NCBI GenBank assembly: GCA_016183065.1
Contig: JACPFF010000017.1
Span: forward strand, 107,172-171,171
DNA from: Deltaproteobacteria bacterium
GTDB lineage: Bacteria; UBA10199; GCA-002796325; JACPFF01
DNA: 64,000 nt
Direction: 5' to 3'
In this document: piece after piece, positions 8,490-17,093 of the stretch
Layout of the letters: every line of letters begins with the position of its first letter
How positions within the stretch are numbered: the first letter of the stretch is position 1
Program-made: the position numbers and the translations under genes
The notes under the pieces: model-generated
The model's database searches: none
Seen by the model: only the letters and a program-made list of their open reading frames with translations
What the model was told of the DNA's origin: nothing

Positions 8490-10268
8490 CTATATTGCTT
8501 CCACTGCTCGTATGATCGCATCGATATTTGATGCAGTACGGCCTGAGCGACTGATCAGTACACCGCGGCAATCCGTCCCCGTTAATTGCCGCAGATGGTC
8601 ACGTACTCCCTGAAGCAGATCCACACCCGCATAGGATTGCGCAGTATCGTGATTGATGGCATCGACGCAGAGCATCGTCCCCGGGGTTGATGTGACTGTG
8701 AAATACCCGAAATAACCGCCAAGCGTGGTATGATCTCTATTTGTCAATAGGTTGACCATGTAGTGCTCATATAGAATGCGGCCCGTTTGCTCTCCCTGTC
8801 CGCAATCGGATCCAGAATCGATGGCAAATCCCGCGGCCAAGCCGACAACCGGGACAATGAACACTTCATGGCGTTCCGTATCGTCGATCTGTTCCTCAAA
8901 GAATTTTCCCAATGTGCGCATTTTCCGGAGCCATTGATCATACGTTTCCATCAACCCCTTCGTGGTGCGATGCCATGTGCCGCCCGGTATTCCACGCAAA
9001 TGTGGAGCCAAAGCCTGGTGTAATTGGCGCAGGGTCGTCGCATTTTGCAATGGAACACTCGCTTTCAGTTCAGCAGAGAGGGTTGCCAAATGCGTCTTGA
9101 TCGGTGCGAGAAAGTCCTCAAGGGGATAGTCTGGGAGTCCATGGATCAGTATTTGCGATACGGCCTCATATATTGGCCGCAATTGACTCATCTTCAATTC
9201 CTCTTGGTCAGAGGTGGCCACCAGGGCGTTGGTCAATGTCTCCCATTGGTCCCGATAGTGCGTATGCTGTGACAGTGCGTGTACGCTGAAGAAGAGGAGG
9301 TATTCATTGAATAGGCGCAGGGTCTCGGCATTGCCGAGCTTCCTGTGAAAGAGGGAAGAGGCCATGGCGCGAAGAAGGTCTGTGTACTTTGTGACGTCGA
9401 TTGCTGTCGAAGCCTCTCCCGCGAGAGACCACGGAATGCCATGCTGATGTAATGGTGTCGAGCGGTCAGGATCGTAATCGAGTTGTAGGTTGCGTAGGAG
9501 CTGAAGACGCACGCCATTTGGAATCCCCTCTTCGGCCAGGAAATCGAGGAGCATGCCATCAGGATCCATTTCAATGAAATCCCGGTGTGCTGCGAGATCT
9601 GTCAGCAAGGGGACTTTGTCCCGTGCGACGGTCTTTGTATCGCGGTAGAGGCCGTGACGCGCGATAAAGCTTCCCTCGGCAACGTACGGAGGATTCGCCG
9701 GGATCTGGACGCCTTCTCTCAATTTTCTGAGGAGCGCTTCCCATGTCTTTTTGTCTGCGCCATGCGTATAACAGACTGCATGCCGCAATATCACATCGGG
9801 GTTCCGGTCCATACGTGGCGGAGGACCATCAATCGCTCGCTGTAATGCGTCCGCACAAGTATACGCGAATTGAGGATCGAGATCGGCATGGCTTGCAAGC
9901 ATTGCCACGACTTCCCCATCAGGATGACGCCAGTCCGCAATGTGAGGTTTTGCGAGGAGAACGAGTGCCGCATAGTCCGGGCCATTTTGGCACGCCTGCA
10001 AATACCAGGTATTCACTGCCGCGTGTAAAAAGGGAGGTGTAACGGTCGCGGACGGCCCTGTGGTGGCGGCTCTCCTAAACCGCCGGCGCACTGCCGCAAA
10101 AACATGGCCGGCGGTTGGCGATCTCCGTGCGTCAGTCGTGATCGTGAAGGAAGACGATTGGTTTGTAGAAGGGCCTCGCCGACCAACGGGTCTGGCTATA
10201 TAGCGGGTAAACGGAGACCATGCGCGGCCAATGGTGACAGCGGTTATTCTTCGACAATGAGTACCCAT
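8490..10268 (-). CDS. Hypothetical protein, 592 aa, no recognised domain
   Basis: A long single-frame protein I cannot assign. The first 75 residues are Arg/Thr/Ser-rich and low in structure; the following 500 look globular and mostly helical, with DPDGMLLDFLAEEGIPNG, LRLFNEYLLFFSVHALSQH and a Gly-rich C-terminal region (VPVVGLAAGFAIDSGSD, LGGYFGYFTVTSTPG). No signal peptide or obvious membrane helix is seen. ATG 10268 has TGAGGAC just upstream; a start farther in, after the Arg-rich segment, is possible. It lies downstream of nothing on its strand and is followed by the sigma-54 regulator after a long gap, so no operon role is suggested. Confidence 0.6.
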   Translation of the reverse strand: MGTHCRRITAVTIGRAWSPFTRYIARPVGRRGPSTNQSSSFTITTDARRSPTAGHVFAAVRRRFRRAATTGPSATVTPPFLHAAVNTWYLQACQNGPDYAALVLLAKPHIADWRHPDGEVVAMLASHADLDPQFAYTCADALQRAIDGPPPRMDRNPDVILRHAVCYTHGADKKTWEALLRKLREGVQIPANPPYVAEGSFIARHGLYRDTKTVARDKVPLLTDLAAHRDFIEMDPDGMLLDFLAEEGIPNGVRLQLLRNLQLDYDPDRSTPLHQHGIPWSLAGEASTAIDVTKYTDLLRAMASSLFHRKLGNAETLRLFNEYLLFFSVHALSQHTHYRDQWETLTNALVATSDQEELKMSQLRPIYEAVSQILIHGLPDYPLEDFLAPIKTHLATLSAELKASVPLQNATTLRQLHQALAPHLRGIPGGTWHRTTKGLMETYDQWLRKMRTLGKFFEEQIDDTERHEVFIVPVVGLAAGFAIDSGSDCGQGEQTGRILYEHYMVNLLTNRDHTTLGGYFGYFTVTSTPGTMLCVDAINHDTAQSYAGVDLLQGVRDHLRQLTGTDCRGVLISRSGRTASNIDAIIRAVEAI

Positions 10269-10498
10269 GTCCTCATTATCGTCACGAGATGGATAATGTT
10301 GCGTCCTCCCCTGGCGTTAGCCCGGGGAGTTGGTTCATTTTTCTTTTTGGAGTTGTTGTTCGGATTCCCGGAAGGTGTGCACGGACAGTTGGATACGGAC
10401 TCATTCCGCAATCCACACGAGTGAGATGCAATAGAGACGGAGCAATAAAACAATCGTGACAACAATATGTTGGGAAATCTCTCTCTCTGGGAAGTAAT

Positions 10499-10514
10499 TG
10501 GCATGTGAATTGCT
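10499..10514 (+). promoter_or_regulatory. Sigma-54-like promoter (weaker match) before the surface cassette
   Basis: TGGCATG-TGAA-TTGCT matches the -24/-12 consensus with one change (T for C at the sixth base) and the required spacing between GG (10500-10501) and GC (10512-10513). The predicted transcript would begin near 10525, leaving only about 5 nt before the ATG at 10530, so the message would be nearly leaderless. The match could be chance. Confidence 0.4.
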
Positions 10515-10529
10515 GTGAACGATGCCATC

Positions 10530-11783
10530 ATGCGTCGTCTCTTCATCCTCGCTCTTCTCTCTGTGCACGGTTTTTTCCCCGGATCTCTGTGTGCGGCCGC
10601 ACCGACATTGGCCGTGGTTCCCGTGCTCGACGGCAGCAGCGATGACGAAAGCCGGGACCTCGCCCTGGCCTTTGACGAGGCCCTACAACGGCTCGACTTT
10701 GAGACGATTGCGCCGCAGCGGATCGTCGATGTGGTGCAATCGTCATCGACCACGGTACTCGAGGAGCCGGAGGCTGTGGCAGCCTGTCGTCAGCAGTTTG
10801 CGGCCGCCACGGCGGCCTATCTTCGCTTCGAGAATCGAGAGGGAGAGCAATACGCTGCGGCCATTGTTGAGCAGTTTCAGGGACACCCCGCGTGGCATGC
10901 CCTCTACGGCGCGCTCCATTTCGATGCCCTCCTCTTGCTCGCGCTGATCCACCAGTCGGAAAACGATCTCCCGGCCATGCAAGCGGCACTGGAGCAGGCG
11001 GCGACGGTTGCCCCGCTGTACACCCTGCCGGCCGACCGCTATCCGCCCTCGATCATCCAAGGGTGGCAGGTTGCACAGGCGCAGCGGCGTCGCACGTCGG
11101 TCGGCGACCTGCAGGTCACGAGTGCGCCGCCCGCGGCCGAGGTGCGTCTCGGTGGCGTCGCGATTGGCATGACGCCACTGACCGTGCGGGATCTCCCGGC
11201 GGGGACCTATCCGGTGGCACTGGTGGCGCCGTCCTATGCTCCCATCACGCGATCGGTGACGGTCCGTCCGGGAAAGGAAGCGCGATGGCACGCACGACTG
11301 CGCTGGAGTGAGGTACAACGTGCCGCATCATCGACTCACGCGCGGAGTGGGGTGGCGCGGGCGCAAGAGGGTTATGCGTTGGCCGAGCGTCTCAGGGCCG
11401 ATGGCGTGATTTTTGTCGATGTGGATGAACGACATTCTCGCGGCGAGATCCGCGTGCAATTTGTCGATGCGGTCGAACACGTCATGTTGCGGCCGCTCGC
11501 AATTCCCCTGACCAAGGATCGTACGCAATTGGCCGGGGCCCTGTCGCAACTCACACAGCGTCTGTCGAAGGATGTGCGTCGTGAGGGACCCGTTGCCTTG
11601 GCGGCGCTTGAGATGACCGGTACCGAACGGGTCAGCGCATTGACACGCGAGCGGCGCCGGGTCTCGCCATGGGTGTGGACTGCCGGGAGTCTGCTGCTCG
11701 GTGGTGGGGTGTTGGCCGGCGTGTTACTCACCGGGGGGGGCGGTGGCGCTGGCCTGGGGGCGCTCCTTGTCACCCTGCACTAA
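10530..11783 (+). CDS. Secreted/anchored PEGA-domain protein
   Basis: Starts with a signal peptide (MRRLFILALL... to CAAAP). The next 150 residues hold helical segments rich in Ala and Leu. A PEGA domain follows (about residues 187-255), with PAAEVRLGGVAIGMTPLTV and LPAGTYPVAL, a surface-associated beta fold shared with the Ser/Thr kinase at 17094. The C terminus carries a hydrophobic helix (WVWTAGSLLLGGGVLAGVLL) followed by a Gly run, probably a membrane anchor. ATG 10530 is chosen because it begins the signal peptide; a GTG at 10515 adds 5 residues. It heads a run of four envelope genes (10 nt before the next). Function unknown; surface role inferred. Confidence 0.75.
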   Translation: MRRLFILALLSVHGFFPGSLCAAAPTLAVVPVLDGSSDDESRDLALAFDEALQRLDFETIAPQRIVDVVQSSSTTVLEEPEAVAACRQQFAAATAAYLRFENREGEQYAAAIVEQFQGHPAWHALYGALHFDALLLLALIHQSENDLPAMQAALEQAATVAPLYTLPADRYPPSIIQGWQVAQAQRRRTSVGDLQVTSAPPAAEVRLGGVAIGMTPLTVRDLPAGTYPVALVAPSYAPITRSVTVRPGKEARWHARLRWSEVQRAASSTHARSGVARAQEGYALAERLRADGVIFVDVDERHSRGEIRVQFVDAVEHVMLRPLAIPLTKDRTQLAGALSQLTQRLSKDVRREGPVALAALEMTGTERVSALTRERRRVSPWVWTAGSLLLGGGVLAGVLLTGGGGGAGLGALLVTLH

Positions 11784-11793
11784 TGGAGATTTT

Positions 11794-12552
11794 ATGAAAT
11801 ACGGATGTGTCATGCTGGGCGTGCTCTGTGCGGGATGTGGCGGTAGTCCCGCGGGAATGGTCGATGTGGCCGGGACGGGTGTCCCCGCGCTGGCGATTGT
11901 CCTGCATCAGGAGAAAGCGGTCAGTCCGCACCCTTTATCGCTGGTGACGGCATATGACATCACGGTCGAGGGTCCCGATTTTGCGCCGATCACGATGACG
12001 ATCGACGGGACGGCCTCGACAGGGACCGTGGAAGAGATCCCTGCAGGGAGTGCGCGGCGTGTCGAGGTGGTCGCGCGCAATACGCGTGGTGACATCATTC
12101 GTCGCGCCACGGTCGAGGGCGTGACGATTGCCAAGGGACGGGTGGAAACACTCGATGTCACACTCGCGACGGTCCCCATTTTTGCCAATCTCACCGAGGG
12201 AGTTGTGATCACCAATACACGGCTGCAGCCCGAGGTGCTGATGACCCCGGGAGAAGCCGTGCAGTGTTCGTATGTGGTCGAGGGAGGTCTTCCACTCCCG
12301 CTCTTTGATCTGGCCGCAGAGAGCGACACGCTGGTGACGGATGCCACAGGGGTGGCCACGCTGCACACCGCGCCCCTTCCGCCCGGGACCTATCGCCTGC
12401 AGGTTGCGTCCGTGAACGGGGCCGAGGGTGAGCCGGTGACGATCCATCTGCTCGATGGGCGCCTTCGCACCAGCGCGCCGCTCTGGAGTGCGGCCGTTGT
12501 CTCGGTGCGCGGGAGATGGGTCGTGGGTGGCGCCGCACGGAGTCAGCGATGA
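11794..12552 (+). CDS. Lipoprotein with Ig-like/carboxypeptidase-regulatory-like beta domains
   Basis: A 252-aa protein whose first 16 residues (MKYGCVMLGVLCAGCG) look like a lipoprotein signal, although the residue three before the acylated Cys is not the usual Leu/Val/Ile. The remainder is Val/Thr/Gly-rich and predicted beta, with segments such as VEEIPAGSARRVEVVARN and PLPPGTYRLQVASVNG that resemble small Ig-like or prealbumin-like folds. ATG 11794 has GGAG upstream; a longer frame overlaps the previous gene and is rejected. Its TGA overlaps the ATG of the next gene (ATGA), so the two are translationally coupled. Confidence 0.72.
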   Translation: MKYGCVMLGVLCAGCGGSPAGMVDVAGTGVPALAIVLHQEKAVSPHPLSLVTAYDITVEGPDFAPITMTIDGTASTGTVEEIPAGSARRVEVVARNTRGDIIRRATVEGVTIAKGRVETLDVTLATVPIFANLTEGVVITNTRLQPEVLMTPGEAVQCSYVVEGGLPLPLFDLAAESDTLVTDATGVATLHTAPLPPGTYRLQVASVNGAEGEPVTIHLLDGRLRTSAPLWSAAVVSVRGRWVVGGAARSQR

Positions 12553-14288
12553 CCGCCGGGCCATCGCTCTGGCAGCGGAAAGTCTGCGCGTGGGGAGGCG
12601 CTCTGTTCATGGCTGCGTGTGGCGGTGTGACCGAACCGCCGGGCGGGATACCCGGTCCTGTGCCCACGGACGTGCCGTCGGAGGCCATCGTCGTGAGCGA
12701 CCTCGACCACGACGGGATTGCGGATGCGGAAGACAACTGCCCTGTGGAACCGAACGCCGCACAGCACGACAGCGATGGCGATGGCGTGGGCGATGCATGT
12801 TCCTCGGATGACGATGGTGACGGCATTGCCGATGTCACGGAAGTGACGCTCTATGGAACGGATCCCACGAAGATCGATACCGATGGCGACGGGTTGAGTG
12901 ATCCGATCGAGATCTTTTCCACGCAGACCAATCCCCTCAAGAGCGACACAGACGGCGATGGCTACAGTGACAGTCTCGATCTCTTTCCCCTCGATTCGGA
13001 CGAATGGGAGGAGACCGACGGCGATGGGATCGGCGATCAGGGGGATAATTGTCCCGACGCGGAGAATCCTGCGCAGGAAAACAGCGATCTGGCCTATGCC
13101 GCACTCGGCGTCCTTACGCCGTCGGGCGGAGCGATTACGATCGATGCCAAAGGGGATGCCTGCGATGCGGATCGCGACGGCGATGGGTTGCATGCGACCT
13201 ATGTCGATATCGTCCATGGCGATGACAGTCACAACGGCAGTTTCCTCCAGCCGGTGCGGACATTGGCCACCGGGCTCGCGCTCGCGCAAAAATACAACGA
13301 TGAAATCCGTCTCGCGGCCGGGACCTATGACATCACCGACATGGCCTGGCCTGATAATCAGACGATCCGCGGGGGCTATGTCGCGGGTTTTTCCGCGCGC
13401 CAGGTCAAGACGACCGAGGCGCAATTCGCCACGGTGTTGACGAGCAGCGGCTCTGCGACGACCATGCTTCTTTCGGGCGTCCATGACCTCCGCCTCGATG
13501 GCGTCATCATCCGGAATGGAACGTTGGCCAATGAGCGAACGGCCCTCGCGGTGTCCCAGGGGAGCGTCACCTTGATCGACACCGTGCTCCATGTGACCGG
13601 TGCCGGGTTCCATGCCACGGCCTTGCAGGTCTCCGAGACGAGTGCGGCGACTGTCGATCGCTCCCTGATGCTTGTGGAAGGTGATCCCCATCTGGCCATC
13701 GGGATTGTCGTGAGCGACAGTACCGTGCGTGTCGTCAACTCGCTCGTGCAGATCAGTGGAGCGCGTCATGCCCGCGGACTCTCGGTTGCCGGCGCAAGCG
13801 GAGAGCTGGTGCATAACACGATCCGTATCGGGACGATGAGTGCCAGTGCGAGCACGGCCTATGGCATTGCATGGTCCGACAGTCCCCTGGTCCTCGCAAA
13901 TACTCTCTTGGCGACCGAGAATGCCACCGACCAGGCGCCGTTGCTGTGCAGTGGCACCACCATGGCCGGGAGCACGGCGGTCAACAATCTCCTGGCAGCC
14001 GCTGGTGGGCAGGGCCTGCAACCGCTCGCCATCGATTGTACCGGGGAATATCTCTATGCCGATGCAATGGCGTCCGGAGATCTCCCGTTTTCTGGTGCCA
14101 CACTCATCGGCACGGTGGGGACGACCACGCCCACATTGGCGACGGTACTGCAGGACAATGGTGCCTTGACGGGCCCGCTCGGGGTCGATCAGGCCGAGAT
14201 GTCGTTGAGCGCCTACTATAATGTTAGCAAGGACTATTTCAATCAACTGCGACAGGGGGTGTTTGATGTCGGTGCCTTCGAACAATAG
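12549..14288 (+). CDS. Lipoprotein with thrombospondin type 3 repeats and right-handed beta-helix
   Basis: Lipoprotein-type N terminus ending in FMAACGG. Residues about 40-210 contain at least six calcium-binding thrombospondin type 3 units (DHDGIADAEDNCP, DSDGDGVGDAC, DTDGDGLSDP, DTDGDGYSDS, DGDGIGDQGDNCP, DRDGDGLHA). The following 350 residues are Ser/Thr/Val/Gly-rich with a repeated beta rhythm (GVHDLRLDGVIIRNG, TVRVVNSLVQIS, GELVHNTIRIG) and end in VFDVGAFEQ, all typical of secreted parallel beta-helix proteins with a DUF1565-like start (DSHNGSFLQPVRTLATG). Likely exposed on the outer membrane. Coupled by ATGA to the lipoprotein before it, and overlapping the OmpA-like gene after it by 23 nt. 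Confidence 0.87.
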   Translation: MTAGPSLWQRKVCAWGGALFMAACGGVTEPPGGIPGPVPTDVPSEAIVVSDLDHDGIADAEDNCPVEPNAAQHDSDGDGVGDACSSDDDGDGIADVTEVTLYGTDPTKIDTDGDGLSDPIEIFSTQTNPLKSDTDGDGYSDSLDLFPLDSDEWEETDGDGIGDQGDNCPDAENPAQENSDLAYAALGVLTPSGGAITIDAKGDACDADRDGDGLHATYVDIVHGDDSHNGSFLQPVRTLATGLALAQKYNDEIRLAAGTYDITDMAWPDNQTIRGGYVAGFSARQVKTTEAQFATVLTSSGSATTMLLSGVHDLRLDGVIIRNGTLANERTALAVSQGSVTLIDTVLHVTGAGFHATALQVSETSAATVDRSLMLVEGDPHLAIGIVVSDSTVRVVNSLVQISGARHARGLSVAGASGELVHNTIRIGTMSASASTAYGIAWSDSPLVLANTLLATENATDQAPLLCSGTTMAGSTAVNNLLAAAGGQGLQPLAIDCTGEYLYADAMASGDLPFSGATLIGTVGTTTPTLATVLQDNGALTGPLGVDQAEMSLSAYYNVSKDYFNQLRQGVFDVGAFEQ

Positions 14289-14733
14289 TGCCCATCGCCC
14301 CGACCGTGTCGTCCCCGCTATGCTGCGCGGGTTTGGTCTCTTGCTGCTGCTCTTCGGTGGATCCACCACGGCATGTGCCCGCGCACCACAGCGCCACGTC
14401 CGTGCCATGCAGGCGCGGCCCCCGGTCTTTTCGCAGATCCACTTTCCGTTCGACAGTGACCGGTTATCGCCGCGTGAGATGCGGAAGGTCTCGCAGAATG
14501 CGCAGTGGCTGGCGTGTTATCCTGAGGTCGTGTTGTGGATCGAAGGGCATGCGGATCGCACCGGGCCCGAGACCTACAATCGGGCGCTGGGCGATCGGCG
14601 CGCCCGCGCCGTTGCTGCCGTGCTCATGACACATGGCGTGAACGCGGACCGCCTGGCCGGCCTGATTTCCTTTGGTGAGTCGCGACCCGCCCCAACGGGC
14701 CGGCATCGGCGAGTGGAGATGCAGGTGAGGTAA
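14266..14733 (+). CDS. OmpA/Pal-like peptidoglycan-binding lipoprotein
   Basis: A 155-aa protein with an N-terminal hydrophobic signal ending in TTACARAP (lipoprotein type) and a C-terminal OmpA domain: IHFPFDSDRLSP, WIEGHADRTGPETYNRALG, RRARAVAAVLMTHGV, SFGESRPA. Such domains bind diaminopimelate in peptidoglycan. ATG 14266 has GGGGG upstream and lies inside the end of the previous gene. No pal gene follows tolB in this window, so this protein could serve as Pal for the Tol complex encoded 4 kb away; that is inference, as many OmpA-family lipoproteins are not Pal. Confidence 0.85.
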   Translation: MSVPSNNSAHRPDRVVPAMLRGFGLLLLLFGGSTTACARAPQRHVRAMQARPPVFSQIHFPFDSDRLSPREMRKVSQNAQWLACYPEVVLWIEGHADRTGPETYNRALGDRRARAVAAVLMTHGVNADRLAGLISFGESRPAPTGRHRRVEMQVR

Positions 14734-14789
14734 TGCGTTGGAATTGTTGTTGATTTTGCATAATCGCTTGGTCTGGAGCCGTCGCGAGC

Positions 14790-14912
14790 GCATCCGACGT
14801 GTCGAGGGACGGGTGGCATGGGCGGAGGGGGCTCCCCCGTCAGCCCGTGGCGCAGCGAGGACTGCCGGGGGAGGAGCCCATGACAGGACCCGTCCCTCGA
14901 CACGTCGGATGC
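14790..14912. repeat. Large palindromic element with perfect 25-bp inverted arms
   Basis: Bases 14790-14814 and 14888-14912 are perfect reverse complements over 25 bp. The 73-bp centre holds further partial symmetry (catgggc at 14817 with gcccatg at 14876; ctccccc with gggggag), so the whole 123-bp element can fold on itself. It sits between the OmpA-like gene and the protease gene. It could end transcription, be a REP/MITE-like unit, or both. No flanking target duplication was recognised. Confidence 0.75.
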
Positions 14913-14998
14913 GTCGACGACACTCCTCGCACAACTTTTATCTTGCGTGGCCGATAGTCCCTCCACATGATGCCGTATACGTCGTGGATGGAGATCCC

Positions 14999-16996
14999 GT
15001 GATCGCACGTTGCCTGCTCGCCATGTTGCTCCTCATTCCCGTACCACTGGCTGCCGGCATTCCCCAAACGATTCATCCGACGACGGGAAATCCGGTCGGC
15101 TGGCAATCTCCGCACGTGATTCCTGCCATGTTCGATACCGGGCCACTCGGCCTGCTGAGTAATGTGCAGGCGCGTGCCTTGGTGGAATCGATGATCGGTA
15201 TTTGGGAAGAAGTGACCACGGCCACGGTCACTTTTTCTCCGCTCAGCCTCCTGCCGGACGATGTGACCGAGGCAAACATTGGCGACTATCTTGATGGGAC
15301 GATCTGCACCGATGACTTTCCATCGCAGGTTGCCTCGATGGAGAGTGGCGAAAGCCCGGTCATCTTTGACCATGATGGAACAATTCTCGACCTCCTCGCC
15401 GGTGAAGGGGCCTCAAAAAAGATTGTCGGAAAATCGGCGTACCGCTGTTATACCGGGACGCTGAAAAGTCCCGCAGCAGCCACCCAATCGTTTATCATTC
15501 TGAATGGACGTTTTCTCGATGGCAAGGCGGCGCCGGAGGATCTCGGCATCAATGTCTATGCCGGTATTATCCTCCATGAACTCGGCCATTTTCTTGGGCT
15601 GCATCATTCTATGGTCAATGAGACCATTTTTCAGGAAGTGCTGGGTGGGGCACGTCCGGTGGAGGATTCCCGCTATCTCCCCGTGATGTATCCACTGGTG
15701 TTGCACGATGCGGCCGCTCCCACGGTGCTCAAACCCGACGATGTGGCGGCCATTTCGGCGCTCTATCCCACAGAGACGGCCAAGGGTGCATTGGGAATGG
15801 TGGGTGGTGTTGTGTGGCAGGCGGATGGCAAGGGGTTTCGTGGCGCCAACGTGGTGGCACGCCGGCAAGACGACCCGCTGTGTCAGGCCATTGCGACGGT
15901 CTCCGGGCGCTATTGTACGCCGCTGGTGAATGAGCTTATGCAGCCCTCGCTCCTGGGCGATCGCTGTCTCGGCGATGCCATGGCGCAAGGGACGTATCGG
16001 ATCGATGGATTGGCGCCGGGCGAGTATACCATTGAGGTGAGTGAAATCGTCTCGACCGGTGGGGCGCGGGCCAACATGTTTCCGAAGTTTGGAGATCTGA
16101 CCTTGCCGGGCGGGGCAGAGTTTTACGACACCGATGAGAATGCCACGGATGCCGCAGAGAATCGTTCTGTTGTGGCGATTGACGGCGGAAAAACAATAGA
16201 TGGACTCGATATTGTCCTGGGGACATCGAGCGCTACCACGACTCCCTCCATCAATCTTGCGCTCTTTTCACCAAATACAAAAAGTACATGCGCCATCGAT
16301 CCGGTCAATTATCAGGAATTGTTGGCCTCCACCGCGAATCTCCCGCTCTCCTCGAACGAAGACGCCTTCCCCAGCAACGAGGATGATGCCACGTCGACGT
16401 CCGCGACCAATGCAAAGGGGTGCACCCTCATGGCGTCGCCACAGGCGTCACGCAGCGGCCTTGGCGGTCTCGTCATCGTCATCGTATGCAGTGCCCTTGT
16501 GGTGTTCCGCATGCGTCGACGACGGATGGTGCCTCTCCTTGTTGCGGTGCTCCTCTTCGGGGCCTCTCCGATGGCCAATGGCGAGTCGATGCTGCCGACG
16601 ACACCGGAAGAATTGACTGAACTTGCCGGGACGATCATCCATGGCACGTGTGACGAGGTCAGGTCGATCATCGACGAACGGGGTTTTCTCATCTTCGAGG
16701 TGAGCTATCGGGTCCATCGTCTGCTCAAAGGGACCGCACAGGATCGTGTGACATTTCGCAGCGTGGCCAGCGTCGTCGCTGGTGACGAGCAGACGGCCCC
16801 CTTTCGGCCTGGGACGGAGGAGGTCCTCTTTCTCTATCCCGTCAGTGCCTGGGGCTACACCTCGCCCGTGGCCGGGACGCGCGGGCGTATGCCGTTGCAC
16901 GGGATGTCGCAAGACGCGCGTGCCGAGATGGTGCGGAACATCGAGCGGATCATCCAGCATCAAGCGCCATATAGTATTTCAACGTTTAAGGAGTAG
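14999..16996 (+). CDS. Matrixin-like zinc metalloprotease fused to a second exported domain
   Basis: GTG 14999 has GGAG upstream and begins a signal peptide (LLAMLLLIPVPLAAG). The zinc site HELGHFLGLHHS (H193, E194, H197, H203) followed by a Met-turn (LPVMYPL) marks a matrixin/metzincin protease. A beta-rich region follows (carboxypeptidase-regulatory-like). At about residue 480 a Cys-containing sorting tag occurs: GCTLMASPQAS, a hydrophobic helix and RMRRRR, as in MYXO/JDVT-CTERM signals. Without any stop codon the frame continues directly into MVPLLVAVLLFGASPMANG, a second signal-peptide-like segment at 16526, and about 140 residues of a secreted domain (VSYRVHRLLKGTAQDRVTF). It may be one fused protein or two proteins with internal initiation. 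Confidence 0.82.
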   Translation: MIARCLLAMLLLIPVPLAAGIPQTIHPTTGNPVGWQSPHVIPAMFDTGPLGLLSNVQARALVESMIGIWEEVTTATVTFSPLSLLPDDVTEANIGDYLDGTICTDDFPSQVASMESGESPVIFDHDGTILDLLAGEGASKKIVGKSAYRCYTGTLKSPAAATQSFIILNGRFLDGKAAPEDLGINVYAGIILHELGHFLGLHHSMVNETIFQEVLGGARPVEDSRYLPVMYPLVLHDAAAPTVLKPDDVAAISALYPTETAKGALGMVGGVVWQADGKGFRGANVVARRQDDPLCQAIATVSGRYCTPLVNELMQPSLLGDRCLGDAMAQGTYRIDGLAPGEYTIEVSEIVSTGGARANMFPKFGDLTLPGGAEFYDTDENATDAAENRSVVAIDGGKTIDGLDIVLGTSSATTTPSINLALFSPNTKSTCAIDPVNYQELLASTANLPLSSNEDAFPSNEDDATSTSATNAKGCTLMASPQASRSGLGGLVIVIVCSALVVFRMRRRRMVPLLVAVLLFGASPMANGESMLPTTPEELTELAGTIIHGTCDEVRSIIDERGFLIFEVSYRVHRLLKGTAQDRVTFRSVASVVAGDEQTAPFRPGTEEVLFLYPVSAWGYTSPVAGTRGRMPLHGMSQDARAEMVRNIERIIQHQAPYSISTFKE

Positions 16997-17093
16997 AGAT
17001 GTGCTCATTAAACGTTAGAAATACTTATGGTACCGCAAGACGCCTGTATTCAGGAAAAGTTAACGCACCATAACCATCCAACCGGGGGGTCGG

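Noticed and set aside
8101-8613. Several small frames between the regulator and the 592-aa gene
   Set aside because: None has a ribosome site, conserved motif or coding-like composition.
12543-14408. 621-aa minus-strand reading frame
   Set aside because: Antisense to the TSP3/beta-helix lipoprotein, whose repeats are unmistakable.
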